A DNA stretch of 64,000 bases from Schizophyllum amplum (taxonomy: Eukaryota > Basidiomycota > Agaricomycetes > Agaricales > Schizophyllaceae), in NCBI GenBank assembly GCA_007026445.1, contig VDMD01000061.1, forward strand, positions 96,742-160,741, written 5' to 3'. Made by a program: the position numbers and the translations under genes. Below are positions 34,880 through 46,691 of this stretch, one piece after another. A model generated the notes under the pieces. The model worked only from the letters and a program-made list of their open reading frames with translations. It ran no database searches and was not told the DNA's origin. Numbering within the stretch: the stretch's first letter is position 1; each line of letters opens with the position of its first letter.

Positions 34880-36215
34880 GGTAGACGAAGGGGACGGCTG
34901 ACTCGTAGACGACGTCTTGTTGAGCGTTGGGGATAAGCAGGAGATTACCAGGATGGACGTAAAGCGGACATGAAAATAGTTGCTTCTGCGTCACGACTCA
35001 CCGCCCGGCGATCCAAACTGTCACGGGGCATCCGCTCATGTCCCGTACAGCTACAAGTACCAGTATCCCATTCGCCGCTGATCTCACTGATGGTTCAAGA
35101 CGACTGATTCAACAGTGAGGTCGGACACTGCCAGTTGTCCGGCGGCCCGGACGCGTCAAGTGATCCGGCCGGCAATTGCCGGTATTCTTGAGCCCGGGCG
35201 AACGCCGGTTGCAGGCTTGCAGCAGGCCTTCATCATGCCGCTTGTCAACCATTCTGCCTCGGCGCATTCTCTCCGCCTCAATAAGGCCTTTACTACGCTA
35301 CTACAGCACTAGTACTAGTTCATGGATGTCGACTTCACGCTCGTGGTATCGGAACCCAAGCACGCCGATGAGGTATACCTCTGTAATTTCTCTTGGAAGG
35401 CGCGACATCTGACCCCCATTATCAGTCTCATCGACGCATTCAACTCTCGCTGTGTATGTCCTCAATCTCGCTGTGTATAGTACGTCCTCACACTATCTGA
35501 GCCTTCCGTCCCGCGCTCACGGCATACGAACGAAGACCCGCTATGACATCAAAGATGGCACCCCTGGGACTGTCATGATATGCGCGTGCGAAGAGTCTGC
35601 AGTGTGCCAATGTCGGGCTCGCGACTACCTGGCGGCTCTGTTTGTACTCGACGACTCCGAGCAAACCGGTGTTGCTTCGGAAGTCGACTTGCTTGCTCCC
35701 ACGGACAGCGCTCGCGCAGTAGGTTTTCTTTAACCCTTGATCTCGCCCACTGCTTACCGAACAACGTAGCTATGTTTCTCTTGACGTCGAGAAGACAAGT
35801 GCGACGATCATCTTTGCACGGCTTCGCACTCTTCTTGTCGCGCTCAGTGTGATCAGCAGTAATTTCCTGAGTCCTAGGCGCCACTGCCCATTCCGTCTGG
35901 GAAAGTGCTCCCCGTTCGATCAATTCGTCCGTGTAGATGGCAGTATTTCTTCGATACGGGTACCCGTGCAGGTGCGCCTTATGGGTCCTTTGCGCCATCT
36001 CGTTCTTGAGTCTCCGGCGGAGGTGAGTAGCCGCCGCTAGTGAGCTACCTTCTTGGCTATCTGACGCTCCCTAGCCAATCTCTCAAGTTCGCGTGCTCTG
36101 CGGCGCTTCTATCGAGGTGCGTGAGACTGTGTGCACACAGTGGACCGCGTTCATGGGATACTTTTGGTGCGGCAGGTCAAGTGTGTGTCGCTTCCTATCC
36201 TTGACTCTTACCACC
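34880..36215. other. Intergenic between divergent MYND and P450 genes
   Basis: A short frame at 35322 (MDVDFTLVVSEPKHADE followed by a GTATAC donor and an ATTATCAG acceptor) could be a first exon of a lost gene. Nothing further is supported. Confidence 0.4.
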
Positions 36216-38324
36216 ATGATTGAGCGCCTCGTCCTCGCTGTGGTCGCAGCCGTCATTCTGTATGTTGCGAGGCGCTTGGCTGCTCACAAGACTCTCCCGC
36301 TACCCCCAGGGCCCACCGGCTACCCGCTCATCGGCAATCTGCTCGACCTCCCTACTGCCGGCTGGGACTGGAAGACGTTCGGCGCTTGGGCAGATCGCTA
36401 TGGTATGCTCGAGTCGTCGTCTTCGCAGATCCTCGCTCATATCTCCTGCCATCGTCCTCAGGCCCCCTCATCTCCGCACGGGCCTTCGGGAACACAATCG
36501 TCGTCATCAACTCACACGCCGCGGCTCTCGCGCTCCTGGAAAGCAGGGGCGCCGTCTATGCGTCGCGCCCACACCTCGTGATGCCAGTCGATCTCATGGG
36601 CTGGAAGGACGCAATGGCGTTCACACCGTACGGTCCGCGCCTCCGCGCCTATCGGCGCACGTTCCATGCCGAACTGGGAAGCCGTGAGTCGGTCGAGACT
36701 TACCACCCGCAAGAGGAGGAGCATGCCAGGCACTTCGTGAGCAAGGTGCTGGAGAGTCCGGAGCGCTTAATGGATCATTGCTATTAGTGAGCGTTGACTC
36801 GGACGACGCAAGGAGCGGTAAAGCTGATATTGCTAGCCACGCCGGAGCCATCGTCCTGCGCGTCGCGTATGGTGAGCTTTGCTCGCTATAATTTGGAGTA
36901 TGTACCTGACGAAGTATTGCTAGGATATCACGCCGATGAGGAGCATGACCCGATCATCCGCGCCGGCAACGAAGCCATGGCGTCCTTTAATAAAGGCTCC
37001 TCTCCATCTGCGTTCCTGGTGAACACAATGCCAATCCGTGCGTGATTATCTATCTGCTTGGCACCCTTCTCATCTTCCTCGCAGTGAAGCACGTCCCCGA
37101 GTGGTTCCCGGGTGCTGGGTTTCAGAGGCAGGCTCGCCTCTGGTCTTCCCACTACCGACTGATGGTCGAGCCGCCATTCAAGATGGTCAAATCGGCACTG
37201 GTATGTCCACTACGCCATGAGCGACACGACAGCACTCACGCTACCATTGGCTGGATAGAAAAAGGGCACCGCCGAGGACAACTTCGTCGCCAAATCCCTG
37301 ATGAAGGCCACTACGAAGACGGAGGAAGAGAACATCATGCATGCCGCAGGTTCCATGTTCGGTGGTACGTGCTTGTTCCCTGTCCTCCTGATCGTGCTGA
37401 TTCTTCGCAGGTGGCGGTGATACAGTTCGTCCTTACTTCGATTTCTCACAGCCAAACAGCTAACGCCTCGACAGACCGCCATCGCGGTTCACTTCTTCTT
37501 CCTGATGATGGTTCTGCATCCCGACGTGCAGCGCCGCGCGCAAGCCGAGATCGACGCGGTGGTCGGTCGCAAGCATCTTCCTTCCTTCGAAGACCGCGAG
37601 CGCCTTCCCTACGTCGATGCGATATGCAAGGAGATTCTCAGGATGCACCCACCTGTCCCGAATGGTAAGTCGCGCCACCGCCAACTCGTCGATCCTCTCC
37701 CCACAAACGTACCCGTCCTGCAGGCCTACCGCACACCACGCTTGAGGACGACGTCTACGACGGTTACTTCATCCCCAAGGGCAGCACCGTTCTCACAAAC
37801 ATCTGGTTCGTTCTAGCCGAGCTGCGCAAGGCCTTTTTTACGCTCACCTATACTATTTCATGCTAACGTCCTTTCGATACCTACAGGAAGATGTGCCGCG
37901 ACCCGAATATGTACGCGGAAGCAGAAGCTTTCCGTCCCGAACGCTTCATGGGCCTTGAGCCGGAAATGGATCCTAAGCAGCTGATCTTCGGGTGAGTGAA
38001 TCTCGTTTGTATCATGACTTTGTACCATGACTGTGATTGCCTTCAACGTCGTGTCCTTCCCACCCTCCACCACCATGTCCCCCGCCTCCACCACTCCTGC
38101 CTCCACCATATTCTCGTCCACCTCACCTCATCTCCCTATCCAGATTTGGTCGTCGCATATGCCCCGGGCGCCTGCTAGCGGACGCCTCCGTCTTTATCAC
38201 CGTCGCGACGTGTCTTGCCGTTCTCAACATTGGGCCGGTCATCCAAAACGGCGAGCGACCGGTCGGTCAGGAAGGCGAGCGGCTGATGCCGGAATACAGA
38301 ACGTACGGCAGACCTGTTGAGTGA
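36216..38324 (+). CDS. Cytochrome P450 monooxygenase
   Basis: Eleven exons (36216-36402, 36462-36786, 36837-36871, 36924-37037, 37085-37200, 37259-37364, 37411-37424, 37475-37664, 37724-37805, 37887-37991, 38144-38324) are all in phase and give 484 aa, normal for a microsomal fungal P450. Residues 2-20 form the N-terminal membrane anchor, followed by [15 protein letters not shown]. The I-helix has GGGDTT at 295-300, the K-helix EILR at 352-355, the PERF motif at 407-410, and the haem loop FGRRICPG with axial Cys at 431. It would use NADPH-P450 reductase at the ER; the substrate cannot be read from sequence. Every hallmark residue is present, so it should be active. A Zn2Cys6 gene lies 3.7 kb upstream, but the neighbourhood shows no biosynthetic core enzyme. 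Confidence 0.9.
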
Positions 38325-38338
38325 GTTTTAGACTTGTT

Positions 38339-38490
38339 CCTGAGGACGCTTCCTTACCTTGAGGGTACTGGACTACCCTGAGGGAGCACGGCTACCTTGA
38401 GGGCGCTCCTCTATCCCTTGAGGGCGCTCCTCTATCCTTGAGGGCGCTCCTCTATTTTGAGGATGCTCCTCCACCATGTGGGCGCCCAGT
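38339..38490 (+). repeat. About 20-bp minisatellite 3' of the P450 gene
   Basis: Six to seven degenerate copies of CCTTGAGGGCGCTCCTCTAT begin just after the stop codon, probably within the 3' UTR. Confidence 0.7.
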
Positions 38491-38967
38491 GCACGTTCAA
38501 GCTGATCATGATCCATCTCGCAGTCGGTTGCTCCCCTTCAAATGTGATATTGCACCACGGAGCGGCTCATCAGTGATATTGAGAAGTATATTTACGAGGT
38601 AAAGAACAACATACAACTGTCGGCGCCGGGACGGCCGGACACTGGTGAGCTCAGGCGGAATTCGACGGAGAGGATGTACGTGGCATGCGACAGAGAGTGG
38701 TATGTAAGTACATGCGCTGGAGTATACTTGTGCAACAGAGTGTATGTAGATGCAAAATGCAGTACGCGTGACTCAATTGATGACATTGAGCTGGTTACTG
38801 CTGTCGAATAGTGGCTTACGCCACAGTAAACTCTTGGATTGGACTGCTTTGAGCTCCCGGCGTGACTGCAAATGAACTCTCGTTGCATCCTCGAACTCGT
38901 GGCATATCATGCCACCTCGCGGCAAGAGCGCGGGCAGGGATTATAGCACTCGTAACTTCGTCGAGGG

Positions 38968-40213
38968 TCACATTAAAAGTACAGCGTCAAACATGATCAA
39001 GCATACATCATCCACCAAATTCCTACACCTTCTTCGATCCCAATGCGACTTACTGCTTAGCCTGGTTTTGCACGCGCGACGTCTGCAGCACTGCCCGGCT
39101 CTCGACCTCTGGCTTCCGCTCCTCAGACTTTCCTTCATCAGAGGGCTGAACGCCCAAGCGTCCCGCCTGCTCTCCAGCTTCGCGCGGTTAGCCTTCAGAT
39201 CGGCGAGCTTCGCCTTCATTTTCCGACTCAGCCTTTGCTATAAGACGTCTCTGGCGTGATCATGGTCTTCTCGGGGCGAATGGTGCGAGCTGGCCACGCC
39301 ACGGCGAGGCCGAGCGATGCGCGGAGGCGCCGCTCTTGATACTTGCGGCGCCAGTGAATGTTCTTGTTTTCCGCATATGGTCTCCCCAATCGAGGGACAT
39401 CTCCAAGAGCCATCGCTTTGCGGATGACCATGCGATCAGAAACGGTAGCACACATTTGGCGAAACTGTGAGATGCGAGGGCAGGGTTTCAGTATTCATAT
39501 GGAGATGGTAGCGAGTAGAGAATGTCACTGACATTGCGCTCCATGAAGGCAACAAATTCACTGCCGGTGCCAAGAGTGGCGCGAGCGTTGCGCAGTGCCA
39601 CGCTCCCCGGTTTGTCTTGATTTTCGTACATCGGCCGGGGCTGCAAAGCACATTATCAACGGGCAGTGACTGGGCGACAGAAAGCGACGCACCATCGTCA
39701 GTGCGACCGACGGGAATGAGGATGGACGAGACTTCTCGGCATAGTCTTGATATTGGATTACAAATCTGATATCGTGTGCAAGCCTTTGAGGAATGCGTGG
39801 ACGGAATGGCACTTCGTCCCATTGAATGAGGGGATTTCGAGGCACCGGAGCCTCAGCGAGAGTAGCGGGCTCGGGAGAAGTGGGCTTGCGAGTGGTGGGC
39901 TCTGCAGAGGCGCCGAGAGGAACGAGGGGGAGGTTCAACGTTGACGCAGAACATTGGCGACTTCGACTTTGTGCGTCGGCGGCTTCCTCTGTAGAACAGA
40001 CGTGGTCAGGAAAGCCGACGGCAAACAGCAATTGTTAACGCGCACCTCCTTCGCCTTGCCACAGCGTCGTCCATTATGAGTGGCCACGGGGCTCGGGTTG
40101 ATCAAGTCGTCGATCTTGAGCGCGGTACGCAGGTTGGAGGATCGGATTGGGCGGTAGGACTTGGCCACGACCGTGGCTGGCGCGCGCGAGGCCTGGACGG
40201 GGAGCGAGTCCAT
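38968..40213 (-). pseudogene. Family B hypothetical protein, decayed copy
   Basis: ATG at 40213 starts MDSLPVQASRAPATVV and exon 1 ends at 40046 after RSSNLRTALKIDDL and RRCGKAKE. This matches the intact gene at 53.6 kb in sequence and splice site. Exon 2 shifts frame after VLRQR through an apparent 8-bp deletion. Its later part (LIQWDEVPFRPR) and the PRPMYENQDK/ARATLGTGSEF exon are recognisable. The last exon (DRMVIRKAMALGDVPRLGRP, YQERRLRASLGL) meets a stop at 39228, while the conserved continuation (MKAKLADLKANRAKLESRRDAW) is out of frame to 38968. At least two disabling changes, so probably a pseudogene. Confidence 0.65.
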
Positions 40214-40708
40214 GACCAGAGGTATGATAATGGACGGGCGGATGGAAGCGGAGGAAAAAGAGGTCACGGTAGGAAGAGAACAAAGGTCACGCATAAACAA
40301 AGCTCGCGTGCACAGATAAAGCGGGCGTGGCGTTCGGCCCCGAGATTCGTGCACATCACGTGCATGTCACGTGAATAAATTCCCGAGATGCCACGATGAC
40401 GTATGCCGTACGGTGGGCTCTTGAAGTTGCTGCGACCTGGCTGCGACTCCCGAGGTACTCTTCGGCAGCGAGTAAATTTTGCACGAAGTACACCGTGACT
40501 GCCTGGGCGCGGGAATAAGTAATGCTGTTTATTGCAAGTATACATTATCAATGAGTAACGACGGTAGGTAGAAAAGGGACAGTTCTAGAGGGATACGACA
40601 CGGGACAGACGCGTGGAAAGAGCATGGATAAGAGCACGATGTACATATACGTAAGCAAGTGACATATAAAACGAATGATGGACAGAGCACGCACAGCAGA
40701 TGTAGGTA

Positions 40709-40843
40709 CTATGCTTCACCCAGTGTTTACCTTAATCGCCGGATTCGCGTAAACACTGTTTTGACCTACCGAGATGTCCCTCAAATGCTTTGAAAAAACG
40801 TAGGGTGGGGTTTTCGATGTCCCTCTTCAAGGTGGTGAGCTTT
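40709..40843 (+). repeat. Left terminal inverted repeat of pogo-like element
   Basis: Starts CTATGCTTCACCCAG and ends GGTGGTGAGCTTT; 134 of 135 positions match the right repeat. Confidence 0.95.
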
Positions 40844-41086
40844 TTGGAGCCGCACAGTTGACAGTTGCTACGTCGCGCCGAGGAAGAGAAAATACGTGAC
40901 ACGATGGCCAAGCGGGCGTTCGGCAAACCTTCGGCATTCGGGCTTTCCCGGTCTGCCGTGAAGCCGAGGTGGGAGACTTCAGAACGCGTCCTGTCACCGC
41001 TGCATCTCAGCGACCAGCCACCACTTGTTGGGTATTCCTAAGCGCCAGCGCGCACTCCTCCCATACATGCTTCTGTCACGCGCTGT

Positions 41087-43923
41087 ATGGGTCCTGCTGC
41101 TGCTAACCGCCGTTTTGACCTTGAACGCGCGCGTGAAGCACAGTATCGGCAAGGATGCGCGCTGTGTCGACAGACCGAATGGCAGAGACCCAGTGGAACT
41201 CCTGCATTCTCCCGTATCGCGAAACACCTCAATGACGCTCAGAACTCCTTGCCCCTCGTCAAACGCGTGTACATCACCGCACGGACCCTCAGCCATCGTT
41301 ACTACGACCTTCACCAGCCAGCCAAGAAAGCCCATGGTTCTCAGCAACTCCTCACTCCCACGCAAGAGCTCGTCATCATCTCCTGGCTCTTCCACCTTGC
41401 TCTTCGGGGTGAGCCTGCGAACAAGCGGACCGTGCGTCAGTTTGCCGCACACCTTTCCGGCAAGCGACCTGGCCTCAACTGGATCGACGGGTTTCTCGGT
41501 CGCCACCCGGAGGTCCGCCTCGGAAAGGTCGCGAACCTCGATCCAAAACGCGCGAAGGCATTCAACCAGAGCACTGTCGCCTTCCACTTCGATTATCTCA
41601 AGAAGGTCCTTGAGGAACACGGCATCCCCTGGGAGAATGTGTACAACATGGACGAGAAGGGATGTCAGCGCGGCGGTGGGAAGAAAGCAGCGCAGGAGAA
41701 GTACTTCATCCCGCGAAGCAAGATGGAGCAGTACCGGCAGAGTAGTGATAACCTTGAGCTCGTCACCATCATCGAGTGCGTCTGCGCAGACGGCACGAGT
41801 ATCAAGCCGACCTTCGTATTCTCGGGCACTGAGTATGAGGCAGAGTGGGCTGAGGTTGACGACAAGATTGCGTACGTGATCCTACATTGGGTTCGATACC
41901 TCACAGCCTAACGAAGCCATACAGGGTTGGACTCTCCGAGAACGGCTGGACGAACAACAAGATCGGCCTGGAGTGGCTCAAGAAGTGCTTCGTGCCGCAG
42001 GCTCAAGAGCGCAACACGTCTGGGCAGCCGATTCTCCTCATCCTCGACGGTCACGGCTCTCACGAGACCCTCGAGATGCTCGAGTACGCGCACGACAACA
42101 ATGTCTTGCTATATTCGCTTCCGCCGCACACAACACATAAGCTCCAGCCCCTCGATGTCGGCGTTTTCGGGCCATTCTCGAGGAGATGGGTCAACCGCTG
42201 CAACGAGTACGTGGAGGACTACGGCACGGAGATCCCGAGGGCCGAGTTCGTGCGCGAGTACATGTCGGTTCGGGACGAGAAGTTCACGTCGGACGTCGTC
42301 AAGGGTGCGTTCAAGAAGTCCGGCATCTGCCCGTTGGACTCCACCGCTTTCACGGAGGACGACTTTGGGCCCAGTCTCATATCGTCAACAGTCGCGCGTG
42401 CCGTACCGGCGTCGTACCCAACCGAGCGGCCGGTACTGCTACTGGACGAAGGGGATGAAGGGGACGATGGCAATGAAGGCGGTGAAGGCGAGGACGGCGT
42501 TGCAGGTCCCGCCGATTCCACAGTCGAGACCACATTGGCAGACGATACGTCTATCGCCAGCAGGCCAGCTGTGCGGTCATCTTCCGCCCCACCACTTGGC
42601 CGTACGTCGTCCGAGCATGTACCAAGTCAGTCGACGGTTTCCTCGTCCACCGGCTTGGCGAACCTTCCCCCGTCGCCCATCGCGCCCGAAAAATTCTACA
42701 GCAACGCAGTCCCTGTACGTCCGCGCCGCCGCCGACATGCGTCACCATCCCCGCGCGATCTCTCTCGTCCAGTCCATCATCGACATCCCCTTGGCCCTCT
42801 CCGCGCATCACAACCTCACAGCCGCTCATCACTCGTCATTCGCATACCCTCCGACACGGCTCGCATCGCCGCCATGGAACGAGAGCTGGCGGAGACGCGG
42901 AAGAAGTTGGAATACGCACAGACGCATGCTCAGATGGCCGAGCTCCACGCGCAAAAGCTACAGCGCCGCGTCAATGCGCGTGAGGCACAGGTCCGGAAGC
43001 CTAGGCGCAAGACCAAGGGCAGCGGAGCGTGTCTTCTGACGGCGCCGGAAATACGGGAGAGTAGGGCGAGGGACGAGGAGGAGAAGAAGAAGAGGGAAGA
43101 GGAGAACGCCGCGAGGGAGGCGGCGCAGAAAAGGAAGGCGCGCGAGGCTGGTATCCGTCGTCACGAGAACCAACGATTGGCGGTCCCCTTTCAAGGACGT
43201 CTTGCCAGCCTCAACAAGGAGGAGTTGAAGGACATCGCCTATGCGCTGGAGATATCAGAGGATGACACGGTCGACGATTTGTTAACGCGTATCCGCGAGG
43301 ACTTCACGCAGAAGCCAGAGGCATGGGAAGCGCCGCGCTTCTGCCAGCTGTATGACCCGTCACTCCCGTCATACAACACCCGAAAGAACGAACTCGCCGC
43401 CGCTCACAGACGCGAGAAGAGGCGCCTGAGGGACACGCGGGACACGGTCGGCAACGAGCAGCCTATTGACGAGAATGCACGTCCCGCTGCTGTCCTAGCC
43501 GCGCCGCCCGAGCCAGCCGAGTTATCCGCTACGTCAGCGATGGTAGCGCCTCCTGCGCCTTCGCTTCCGACTACCAGTCGCACGGAAACCGCGCATACGA
43601 CTGTTCTGTCGCTTTCGTCCTCGTCTATGGCTCCTTCCGCCCTGCCGTCATTCTTACCGCCACCATCGTTCCCACCTGCGTACTTCCCTCAACCATCTCC
43701 TGCCTCATTTACACAGCCAGCATGCTATACCCCCACGCCAAGTGCACCTCTTTCTACTCCCAACATACACGGCGGAGCTTATCGGTCTTATTATTATCAA
43801 GATACCTCTACTACTAATGTTGCCGGTCCTTCGCGCGATGTCGGTCCTTCTAGCTTACAGTACACTTCACCTTACACCTTCAATCCATATCACCCACCCT
43901 ATAATTCGTACCACGCTTCGTAG
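41087..43923 (+). CDS. pogo/Fot-type DDE transposase
   Basis: Two exons (41087-41871 and 41925-43923) separated by a 53-nt intron give 927 aa. Residues about 65-150 contain a CENP-B-type helix-turn-helix region (LTPTQELVIISW, NKRTVRQFAAHL, WIDGFLGRHPEVRL). The DDE_1 catalytic domain follows, with Asp189 in YNMDEKG, Asp303 in LILDGHGSH and Asp339 in LQPLDVGVFGPF, a DD35D arrangement. SENGWTNNKIGLEWL bridges the splice. The C-terminal half is unusually long, with an acidic patch (about 430-450), Ser/Pro-rich stretch, a Glu/Arg/Lys coiled coil (about 590-690) and a Pro/Ser/Tyr-rich end. All catalytic residues are present. It mediates cut-and-paste transposition into TA. Confidence 0.9.
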
Positions 43924-44272
43924 CACATCCCTTGTGCCCTTCAGTACATAGCCAAGTTGCTTATGATTAATTTGGACTTGCCTTTACACCTTTGGAACCT
44001 GTGTCAAGTCAGAAGTCTGACGACCAAGTATTTACTTCACTCTATGTAGGTAATATTGAGCAGTACGTGTCAGCCATCCCTCGTGCGCCTCATGAGAGAG
44101 AGACAAAACATTGCACAAGTCTGCGAACAAAGCCGCTTGCCAAAAGGGGACGCTGGTGCTCGGCATGTCGGCAAATCGGCAGGAGTTCGGCAATTCGTGA
44201 CTTTCTGTGACATTTTGCCAAATTTTCGCCATCTCGTTCATACCACAACCCTTGGCTTGTTTCTGGTCGCGT

Positions 44273-44407
44273 AAAGCTCACCACCTTGAAGAGGGACATC
44301 GAAAACCCCACCCTACGTTTTTTCAAAGCATTTGGGGGACATCTCGGTAGGTCAAAACAGTGTTTACGCGAATCCGGCGATTAAGGTAAACACTGGGTGA
44401 AGCATAG
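44273..44407 (-). repeat. Right terminal inverted repeat of pogo-like element
   Basis: Reverse complement of the left repeat, with a single substitution (TCAAATG versus CCAAATG). Confidence 0.95.
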
Positions 44408-44409
44408 TA

Positions 44410-46597
44410 CCGCGGTAGCATCGGCCGCCTACAGTTTGCGTAGGAGTCAAGCCGATGCGCTAGGGTATACATAGTCGGGAAGTCAGCGAAACATGGACAA
44501 TGGCGAGGGAGGATACAATCGTCGGTACATCACTGCGCGCCAGTCAAGCGACACGAGCAGAGTCGGCCTGGATCCACCGTCTTGCATGCAACGTGGGGAT
44601 AAGAGGATGTATGACAGGATTTGGGGGCCAACTACGACGGCATGTGCTCGGTCTCAGTGAGAAGAGCTCCCGCGTATAGAAACATGGCGGGGAGGGGTAC
44701 GTGCTTCTGGGGAGGAATGGATTGTGAATTGCGGACAGGGAGCGATAGCCATTGACGGTGATTGTCCTCTGAGAGATGCGACGCTGACGTGAGGGGCTCG
44801 GCGAGAATAGATGGGTCGAGCGTTATAGCACGGTGCACGGCGTGTAGCATTCGAAGGCGTAGAGGTACGTCGTGATCGAGTCATACTTCATGCATTCCAA
44901 GCGACGTCCTCCGCATCCTGACTACACCCTGAGGCTCCGGTCAGCACCGAGACGGCGTGAGATTGACGATCACGCACCATGACCATACAAGAGGCGCTCG
45001 CGCTGAAGAAGTAAGGGTCTGTGGACCAGCGTAGGAAGTCGCGCAGGCCGCAGATTCAGAGTCCGCCAGCGCGCGGCGTATCCGGCGCACATCCTCGACG
45101 AGAGGATCAGCAGTCTTCGGCGTTCGCTGGATATCAAAAAGTCCAATCTATGCCGCTGCGAGCTTGAGTGGGCGATGTTTAAACAAGCGTGACAGCGAGC
45201 AGATGACGGCGGGAAGCAAGGGAGGTGAGAGGGCTAAGCGCGTGAACGCTCTCTTGTCATCCTCCATGAACGCCTTCTCTTCTCCTTGTGCTGGACATCG
45301 ACGCCTCGGACTGGCTTAGATCTGGACACGAAGTACTTCGCAAGGTGCTTGCGGTCGCTTGGGTCATGGGGCTTGAGGGCCGGAAGCTCTTTTCCGATCA
45401 AGCTGCCTGAGGAGCCAGACGCAGCTGCTGCCTACGAAGATGTAGCGTACCAGAGGTAAGCCAGATCTATTATGAGTCAGAAAAGCTATGCTCACCAGAG
45501 ATCAGCGACAGCCAAGGCGGATCCGCCTCGTCTCTTCTCGCCGACTGGTCATGAGAGGCCGCATGTCGTTCCAAGGCATAACATACTGAATCTCTGCCTC
45601 GGTCTCGTCCCGCAGACCGATGCGCTGGTCAAACTCGCCTCGCTTGCCCTTCTGGTCTGATCGGGAGGATTGCCTCACTGTTGAGCACGATATCTCGCCC
45701 GTTCTGTAGAGATACGCAACTCGAGCAGCGAAGCATCATACTCGAAGTATGCGCGTCAACGTGTCCAGCGTCTGGGCCCCTTGTCCTCTGCGTCAGACTG
45801 ATCTGTGTCTCGCTTCATACTCGTACGTCGTCATCCTAGTGCCGCAGACCTGCTGATATCTTTTTTGCGTGTTGACTTATGGTCGGCTCTGTCAGATGAT
45901 GGTGAATCTTCGCAGAAACTGGGGGCGGTCGCCAAAGCTTGGGGATATTGTAGGCGCAGATGGGTGACGCCCTGCGGCGTCGAACGAAGGCCTTATGAGG
46001 CAGCGACGCAGATGGAGACGGACTTCAAGTTCCAGTAAGCAGCGCATGCTTCACCCCGTCGCCCGTGCTTTCTTCGCTGTTCGATTAGATACAAGTATTG
46101 TGAGTGCTTGAGCTTGCTGAAATCGTCCACGGTTGCTGAAGTGCTGCTGCAGAGTTCTAAATTGAGAGCAATGTATTCGCATCCCATGATATCCGCCTTC
46201 AGATTGATTATCTGGCGCTCAGCCTCGCGGCCAGACTTCAGAACGGCGTGGCCTCAAGCCCAGCGACTCCTCTTAGTCCGCAAGCCACTCTCTCACCGGA
46301 ATGGCCCTCGTCCCCCGGACCTCTTCTTCACTCTCCAAGTTCACACCACCGTCGAGCGAAGCAACGACCCTCCGGGCTCGTTTGTTGATCCGTGCATTGG
46401 CCCATTAAATTGTGATTCCTTGTGATCCGTCGCCTTGGCCCAGCCCTCGATATTTGATCCCGCTGATCTTATCTAGATCTCGATCGACCAGGTGACCCAT
46501 TGTCCGCATTATCAGATTAGAAGTCCTCCTTCCAAAGATAGTGAAAACCCAAAGCACGGGAAAACACCGGTACCTGAGGAGTGGCCATCGGGGGCAC
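44410..46597. other. Intergenic, no supported gene
   Basis: About 2.2 kb right of the transposon. Frames up to about 105 codons occur on both strands, without motifs, splice-phase support or paralogues in the window. Confidence 0.5.
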
Positions 46598-46606
46598 TAT
46601 ATAAAG
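46598..46606 (+). promoter_or_regulatory. TATA box upstream of the Pro/Ala-rich gene
   Basis: TATATAAAG lies 86 bp before the ATG at 46692. Confidence 0.55.
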
Positions 46607-46691
46607 CAGAGGTTTTCTGTGGTTGCTGAGTAGAGTCTCTTTTGTCTCTTACGCTCGCCCTATCTTTGCTCCAGCCACTCGCTCTCTTATC

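Larger units (their letters stand above)
40709..44407 (+). mobile_element. Complete pogo-like DNA transposon
   Basis: A 3699-bp element is bordered by TA (40707-40708 and 44408-44409), with 135-bp terminal inverted repeats that differ at one position. It encodes one transposase with the pogo-type HTH and DDE domains. Each terminal repeat has an internal AGTGTTTAC...GTAAACACT palindrome next to the tip, a plausible transposase-binding site. Near-identity of the repeats and an open transposase point to recent arrival and possible activity. Confidence 0.92.

Noticed and set aside
30543..38324. Secondary-metabolite cluster from the transcription factor and P450 pair
   Set aside because: No synthase, terpene cyclase, NRPS/PKS or transporter between or beside them.
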